Source: CAWDAQ01 sp963800325
Lineage (GTDB): Bacteria; Actinomycetota; Actinomycetes; Actinomycetales; Dermatophilaceae
Length of the DNA: 64,000 nt
Direction of reading: 5' to 3'
Assembly: GCA_963800325.1 (NCBI GenBank)
Contig: CAWDAQ010000005.1
Span: 310,001-374,000 of the forward strand
A program made the position numbers and the translations under genes. The notes under the pieces are model-generated. The model was not told where the DNA came from, made no database searches, and saw only the letters and a list, made by a program, of their open reading frames with translations. This document shows, piece after piece, positions 59,666-64,000 of the stretch. Every line of letters starts with the position of its first letter. Positions within the stretch are counted from its first letter, which is position 1.

Positions 59666-61146
59666 TCCTCCTCGCCGGCGAGCTCGGCCCGGGCGGCGGC
59701 CTGGGCGTCCTTGCGGGCGTGGAACTCCTCGCGGCGCTCGGCCCGGGTGCGGCGGCCCCCGCCGTCGAGCCGGGCGTCGCTGCCGCGGGAGCCGAGCATC
59801 TCGGCGCCGCCGACGAGGGTCGGCTCCCAGTCGAAGACGACCGCGTCGTCCTCGGGTCCGATGAGCACCGTCGCGCCCGCGACGGCGCCCGCCTCGAGCA
59901 GGGCCTCCTCGACCCCGGCCCGGGCGAGCCGGTCGGCGAGGTAGCCCACCGCCTCGTCGTTGGTGAAGTCGGTCTGGCGGACCCAGCGGGTGGGCCGGTC
60001 ACCGAGGACCCGGAACACCTCGCCCTCGGGGGTGACCTCGGCGACGACGGCGAAGTCGCGCTCGTCCACGGCGCGCGGCCGGAGCACGACCCGCTCCCCC
60101 GCGGGCTGCGCGGGAGCGGCCCGGCGGGCCTGCTCGACGTGGCGCGCCAGGGCGTAGGACAGCTCGCGCAGTCCCTCGTGGGCCACGGCGGAGACGACGA
60201 AGACCTCCAGCCCGCGCTCCTCCAGGTCGGGCCGGACGAGCTCGGCGAGCTCGCGGGCCTCGGGGACGTCGGCCTTGTTGAGCACGACGACCCGCACCCG
60301 GTCCGAGAGCGGGACCCCACCGAGCACGGCGCCCGGGACGTAGGCGGCCAGCTCGGCCTCGATGACGTCGAGGTCGGTCAGCGGGTCCCGGCCGGGTTCG
60401 AGGGTGGCGCAGTCGATGACGTGGACCAGGACCGAGCAGCGCTCGACGTGGCGCAGGAACTCCAGCCCGAGCCCGCGCCCCTCGCTCGCCCCGGGGATGA
60501 GGCCGGGGACGTCGGCAACGGTGTAGCGGGTCTCCCCCGCGGTGACCACGCCGAGGTTGGGCACGAGGGTCGTGAAGGGGTACTCGGCGACCTTGGGCCG
60601 TGCGGCGGAGAGCACCGAGACCAGGGAGGACTTGCCCGCCGAGGGGAACCCGACGAGCGCGACGTCGGCGAGCGACTTCAGCTCGAGCACGACGTCGCCG
60701 CTGTCGCCGGGCTCGCCGAGCAGGGCGAAGCCGGGGGCCTTGCGGCGCGGGGACGCGAGGGCCTTGTTGCCCAGGCCGCCGCGGCCGCCGCGGGCGACGA
60801 CGACGCTCGCACCGGGGACGTCGAGGTCGGCGAGCAGGTCGCCGTGGGGCGAGCTGACGACGGTGCCGACCGGGACGGTGAGGTGCAGGTCCTCCCCGGC
60901 GGCGCCGTGGCGCTCGTCCCCGGCGCCCGGGGCGCCGTTCTCGGCGCGCCGGTGCGGGCTGCGGTGGTAGTCCAGCAGGGTCGTGGACTGGGAGTCGGCG
61001 ACGAGGACCACGCTGCCGCCGTTGCCGCCGTTGCCACCGTCGGGTCCGCCGAGCGGCTTGAACTTCTCCCGGTGGACCGAGGCGACGCCGTTGCCGCCCT
61101 TGCCACCGGAGACGTGGAGGACCACCCGGTCGACGAAGGTCGTCAT
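59662..61146 (-). CDS. obgE: GTPase Obg (ribosome assembly / stress)
   Basis: 494 aa. N-terminal glycine-rich Obg fold at 1-158 (VSGGKGGNGVASVHREKF, GGRGGLGN), G domain with P-loop GFPSAGKSS, switch region FTTLVPNLGVV, DVPGLIPGASEGRGLGLEFLRH and NKADVPE, and a C-terminal OCT domain (FRVLGDRPTRWVRQTDFTNDEAVGYLADRLARAG). The last 45 residues are a charged tail. ATG 61146. A terminator separates it from rpmA, but the order rplU-rpmA-obgE-proB is the conserved one. Confidence 0.95.
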   Translation of the reverse strand: MTTFVDRVVLHVSGGKGGNGVASVHREKFKPLGGPDGGNGGNGGSVVLVADSQSTTLLDYHRSPHRRAENGAPGAGDERHGAAGEDLHLTVPVGTVVSSPHGDLLADLDVPGASVVVARGGRGGLGNKALASPRRKAPGFALLGEPGDSGDVVLELKSLADVALVGFPSAGKSSLVSVLSAARPKVAEYPFTTLVPNLGVVTAGETRYTVADVPGLIPGASEGRGLGLEFLRHVERCSVLVHVIDCATLEPGRDPLTDLDVIEAELAAYVPGAVLGGVPLSDRVRVVVLNKADVPEARELAELVRPDLEERGLEVFVVSAVAHEGLRELSYALARHVEQARRAAPAQPAGERVVLRPRAVDERDFAVVAEVTPEGEVFRVLGDRPTRWVRQTDFTNDEAVGYLADRLARAGVEEALLEAGAVAGATVLIGPEDDAVVFDWEPTLVGGAEMLGSRGSDARLDGGGRRTRAERREEFHARKDAQAAARAELAGEEE

Positions 61147-61204
61147 GTCACGGGCCTCGATCCTTCTCGGGGGCGCCTGGGCGTCCTGCGGGTGGTGCGA
61201 CAGC

Positions 61205-61240
61205 GCGACGGGGCGGACCGTGGCCGGCCCGCCCCGTCGC
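61205..61240 (-). terminator. Terminator/attenuator between rpmA and obgE
   Basis: Perfect 12-bp stem GCGACGGGGCGG / CCGCCCCGTCGC with a 12-base loop in the 127-bp rpmA-obgE gap. It likely lowers read-through from ribosomal protein genes into obgE. Confidence 0.75.
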
Positions 61241-61273
61241 GGGGGGCGCGCGGCGCCCCGGAGGTGGCTGCTG

Positions 61274-61540
61274 TCAGCCGGCGGCGCCGTCCGCCGGGAC
61301 GATGCTCACGGTCTTGCGCCCGCGCCGGCTGCCGAACTCGACGGCGCCGGCGGCGAGGGCGAAGAGGGTGTCGTCGCCGCCGCGGCCGACGTTGTCACCG
61401 GGGTGGAAGTGGGTGCCGCGCTGCCGGACGATGATCTCGCCGATGCCGACCTGCTGGCCGCCGAAGCGCTTGACACCGAGGTACTGCGGGTTGGAGTCAC
61501 GACCGTTGCGGGTCGAGGACGCACCCTTCTTGTGTGCCAT
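61274..61540 (-). CDS. rpmA: 50S ribosomal protein L27
   Basis: 88 aa, normal length. MAHKKGASSTRNGRDSNPQYLGVKRFGGQ-type start (N-terminal residues reach the peptidyl transferase centre), IVRQRGTHFHPGDNVGRGGDDTLFAL. Starts directly with MAHKKG, with no cleavable extension of the firmicute kind. 46 bp after rplU. Confidence 0.97.
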   Translation of the reverse strand: MAHKKGASSTRNGRDSNPQYLGVKRFGGQQVGIGEIIVRQRGTHFHPGDNVGRGGDDTLFALAAGAVEFGSRRGRKTVSIVPADGAAG

Positions 61541-61586
61541 CTGGGGTTCCTTACTGTGCTCGTCGTCGCTCGCCGGGGCGAGGGGC

Positions 61587-61895
61587 TCAGGCCGTGATGT
61601 CGGTGACGCGGACCCGGGTCAGGTGCTGGCGGTGACCCTGACGCTTCCGGTAGCCGGTCTTGTTCTTGTACTTGACGATGTTGATCTTCGGGCCGCGCGC
61701 CGGGCCGACGACCTCCGCGGTGACGGAGACCTTCTTCAGCGCGGCCGCGTCGCTGGTGACGGTGGAGCCGTCGACGACGAGCAGGGGGGTCAGGTCGACC
61801 CGCTCACCCGACCCACCGGTGACCTTGTCGATGAACAGGACGTCGCCGACGGAGACCTTCTCCTGGCGACCGCCAGCGCGAACGATCGCGTACAC
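61587..61895 (-). CDS. rplU: 50S ribosomal protein L21
   Basis: 102 aa. Starts MYAIVRAGGRQEKVSVGD (GTG codon at 61895), with the conserved VDLTPLLVVDG and the C-terminal YKNKTGYRKRQGHRQHLT rRNA-binding motif. First gene of the rplU-rpmA unit; the 210-bp leader toward rne contains the inverted repeat at 61972-61988. Confidence 0.97.
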   Translation of the reverse strand: MYAIVRAGGRQEKVSVGDVLFIDKVTGGSGERVDLTPLLVVDGSTVTSDAAALKKVSVTAEVVGPARGPKINIVKYKNKTGYRKRQGHRQHLTRVRVTDITA

Positions 61896-61971
61896 GTTGA
61901 ACTCGCTTTCTCACTTCGGAAGATGCGCACTCTCTGGCTGACCGGCCGATAGCTACCCCGCGTGGCCGGCA

Positions 61972-61988
61972 CCGTGTCGGGGACACGG
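61972..61988. promoter_or_regulatory. Inverted repeat in rplU leader region
   Basis: CCGTGTC-GGG-GACACGG in the 210-bp gap between the RNase E/G gene and rplU, 77 bp upstream of rplU. Could be the rne terminator or part of the L21 leader control structure. A TAGCTA hexamer at 61949-61954 (minus-strand reading) is a possible -10 for rplU, without a clear -35. Confidence 0.4.
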
Positions 61989-62105
61989 CTGGCAGGCCAG
62001 GGGCGGGACATCAGCTCGGTGGGCGCACCGACGTGACAGACTACCGGCGCCGGGGGCCGACGGCCAAACCGGCGACAGCCCCGGCCCTCGGGGCTCGCGC
62101 GGGGG

Positions 62106-64000
62106 TCAGCCGGGGTCGGCGGTCTCCGGCGGCCCGGGGTGTCCGTCCTCGCCGGCACCCCCGTCCTCGGCCCCGCTCCGCGGCGGACCCGCGGGAGCGG
62201 TGACCCGGCCCCGCCTGCGGCGCTTGCGCGGCGCCGGTGCGGCCTCGGGCTCGCCCCACAGCCGCCCGTCGGCAGCCTTCGGCGCGGACGGCCCGGTGTC
62301 GGACGGCCCGGTCTCGGACGGCCCGGTGTCGGAGGGCCCGGTCTCGGACGGCCCGGTGTCGGAGGGCCCGGTGTCGGAGGGACCGGTGTCGGAGGGCCCC
62401 TCGGCGGCGAGCTCGCCCCGGGCGTCAGCGGCGTCGCCGGCGTCTGCCGTCTGCCTCGGGCCGAGCGCGGCGACGTCGTCCTCGACCGGCTCCCCGGCCA
62501 TCCCCTTGACCGCGGCGGCATGCGCGGCCGCGGCGATCTGTGCCGGCGTCGGGCCGCCGTGGGCCTCGGCCTCCTGGCCGTGGTCCTCGCCGCGCTCGCC
62601 CGACTCGCCGCCCTTGCGCTGGGAGGAGGAGCCGCCGGAGTCGCCACGGCCCCCTCGCCCGCGCCGGCCGCGGCCGCCGCCGGAGTCGCCCGAGCCCTTC
62701 TCGACCGGCTCGGAGTGGACGACGATCCCGCGGCCGTTGCAGTGCTCGCAGGGCTCGGAGAACACCTCGACGAGTCCGGCGCCGACGCGCTTGCGGGTCA
62801 TCTGGACCAGCCCGAGGGAGGTGACCTCGGCGACCTGGTGCTTGGTGCGGTCCCGGCCGAGGCACTCCAGCAGCCGCCGGACCACGAGCTCGCGGTTGGA
62901 CTCGAGGACCATGTCGATGAAGTCGATGACGATGATCCCGCCGATGTCACGCAACCGGAGCTGGCGGACGACCTCCTCGGCGGCCTCGATGTTGTTCTTC
63001 GTCACCGTCTCCTCGAGGTTGCCCCCGGAGCCGACGAACTTGCCGGTGTTGACGTCGACGACCGTCATCGCCTCGGTGCGGTCGATGACGAGAGACCCGC
63101 CCGAGGGCAGCCAGACCTTGCGGTCCATCGCCTTCGCGAGCTGCTCGTGGATGCGGTGGTGGTGGAACACGTCCTCCTCGGAGGTCCACTTCGTCAGCCG
63201 CTCGCTGAGGTCGGGCGCGACCTCCCCCACGTAGTCGCTGACCTCCTCCCACGCGGACTCGCCGGAGACGACCAGCGAGGAGAAGTCCTCGTTGAAGACG
63301 TCCCGGATGACCCGGATCATCAGGTCGGGCTCGGCGTTCAGCAGGACCGGCGCCCCGCCCGCCGAGGCCTTGCGGTCCTTGCGGGCCTCGGCCTTGCTCC
63401 GGATGCTCTCCCACTGCCGCGCGAGCCGCTCGACGTCGCGCCGCAGCTCCTCCTCCGAGGCGCCCTCCGCGGCGGTGCGCACGATGACGCCCGCGTCCTC
63501 GGGGACGACCTCCTTGAGGATCTGCTTCAGCCGGGCCCGCTCGGTGTCGGGAAGCTTGCGGGAGATGCCCGTCATGTTCCCCTGCGGCACGTACACGAGG
63601 TAACGACCGGGGAGGCTGACCTGCGAGGTGAGTCGGGCGCCCTTGTGCCCGATCGGGTCCTTGGTCACCTGGACCAGCACGGACTCGCCCGACTTGAGGG
63701 CGTTCTCGATCCGCTTCGGCTGGTTGCCCTCCAGGCCCGCCGAGTCCCAGTTCACCTCGCCGGCGTAGAGCACGGCGTTGCGGCCCTTGCCGATGTCGAC
63801 GAACGCGGCCTCCATCGACGGCAGCACGTTCTGCACCCGGCCGAGGTAGACGTTGCCCGCCATCGAGGCGCTCGAGGTGCGCGAGACGTAGTGCTCGACG
63901 AGGACGCCGTCCTCGAGGACCCCGATCTGGGTCCGGTCGTCGGCGTGACGGACGACCATGACGCGCTCGACGCTCTCGCGCCGGGCGAGGAACTCCGCCT
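62106..64000 (-). CDS. rne: Ribonuclease E/G, 5' end outside window
   Basis: At least 631 aa are in the window and the frame continues past the right edge (FLARRESVERVMVVRHADD), so the ATG at 63959 is internal. S1 domain with VYLGRVQNVLPSMEAAFVDIGKGRNAVLY, the DNase I-like catalytic core with VDVNTGKFVGSGGNLEETV, IVIDFIDM (Mg-binding aspartates), and the zinc-link CEHCNGRG. The C-terminal tail of about 200 residues is disordered: Gly/Arg-rich, then seven GPSDT/GPSET pentads, then a Lys/Arg cluster (KRRRRGR). Main mRNA-decay and rRNA-processing endonuclease of actinobacteria. Confidence 0.93.
   Translation of the reverse strand, partial: AEFLARRESVERVMVVRHADDRTQIGVLEDGVLVEHYVSRTSSASMAGNVYLGRVQNVLPSMEAAFVDIGKGRNAVLYAGEVNWDSAGLEGNQPKRIENALKSGESVLVQVTKDPIGHKGARLTSQVSLPGRYLVYVPQGNMTGISRKLPDTERARLKQILKEVVPEDAGVIVRTAAEGASEEELRRDVERLARQWESIRSKAEARKDRKASAGGAPVLLNAEPDLMIRVIRDVFNEDFSSLVVSGESAWEEVSDYVGEVAPDLSERLTKWTSEEDVFHHHRIHEQLAKAMDRKVWLPSGGSLVIDRTEAMTVVDVNTGKFVGSGGNLEETVTKNNIEAAEEVVRQLRLRDIGGIIVIDFIDMVLESNRELVVRRLLECLGRDRTKHQVAEVTSLGLVQMTRKRVGAGLVEVFSEPCEHCNGRGIVVHSEPVEKGSGDSGGGRGRRGRGGRGDSGGSSSQRKGGESGERGEDHGQEAEAHGGPTPAQIAAAAHAAAVKGMAGEPVEDDVAALGPRQTADAGDAADARGELAAEGPSDTGPSDTGPSDTGPSETGPSDTGPSETGPSDTGPSAPKAADGRLWGEPEAAPAPRKRRRRGRVTAPAGPPRSGAEDGGAGEDGHPGPPETADPG
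62291..62400. repeat. 15-bp tandem repeat in RNase E/G tail
   Basis: Seven or so 15-bp units (plus-strand reading GGCCCGGTGTCGGAC and variants) encoding GPSDT/GPSET pentads in the disordered tail. In frame, so variation in copy number would change tail length without disrupting the gene. Confidence 0.88.

Overview
The window is very GC-rich DNA, with GTG used almost as often as ATG as a start and long runs of translationally coupled genes (GTGA/ATGA overlaps). SOS boxes of the TCGAAC-N4-GTTCGA type, a cobalamin-dependent NrdJ reductase with NrdR, and the core order rne-rplU-rpmA-obgE-proB ... proA-nadD-rsfS-leuS-comEA-comEC point to an actinobacterium of the order Micrococcales. A member of the Intrasporangiaceae/Dermatophilaceae is my best guess, inferred from gene order and protein style only. 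The densest housekeeping block is on the minus strand from 64,000 down to about 51,000, and both window ends cut through genes (glcE on the left, an RNase E/G gene on the right).

Layout from the left. 1-2.6 kb: glycolate oxidase glcD-glcE. 3-7 kb: a NERD-like orphan, a zinc alcohol dehydrogenase, an SRPBCC protein, a small membrane peptide and a PBP4-type D,D-carboxypeptidase. 7-10.8 kb: an nrdR-nrdJ operon with two NrdR boxes upstream. 11-14.5 kb: an SDR, an AlkZ/AlkX-type winged-helix protein and a flavoprotein. 14.6-16.6 kb: an SOS divergon of lexA and a LysM protein of the ChiZ/YneA kind, with three SOS boxes and two promoters, then a mycoredoxin-like protein. 16.7-22.3 kb: a six-gene minus-strand operon (membrane protein, histidine kinase, response regulator, sirtuin, ABC ATPase, ABC permease). 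22.5-24.2 kb: a LysR regulator, a short LuxR-type regulator and a DUF1059 protein. 24.3-28.8 kb: comEC, comEA and a degV-family gene.

28.8-35.8 kb is the most interesting accessory block. A two-component system (29.4-31.4 kb) is followed by ApbE, a ferric-reductase-like membrane cytochrome, a NuoF/SLBB-type subunit and a single-cluster ferredoxin. Next to them lie small membrane-anchored, low-complexity proteins whose divergent promoters carry mirrored copies of a direct-repeat motif. This looks like a regulated membrane electron-transfer module, but the usual FMN-binding partner of ApbE is absent. 35.9-41.3 kb: a choline uptake and glycine betaine synthesis operon (betB-betA-BCCT). 41.5-50.5 kb: a toxin-antitoxin-like gene remnant, leuS with what looks like a leucine attenuator, and a peptide/nickel-type ABC transporter operon. 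50.6-54.6 kb: tRNA-Ala(GGC), a phosphatase, rsfS, nadD and proA. 54.6-58.4 kb: pdxY and a 2.9-kb accessory segment (broken exonuclease gene, NlpC/P60 hydrolase, small secreted proteins) bounded by a 27-bp imperfect direct repeat; together these separate proA from proB. 58.5-64 kb: proB, obgE, rpmA, rplU and RNase E/G.
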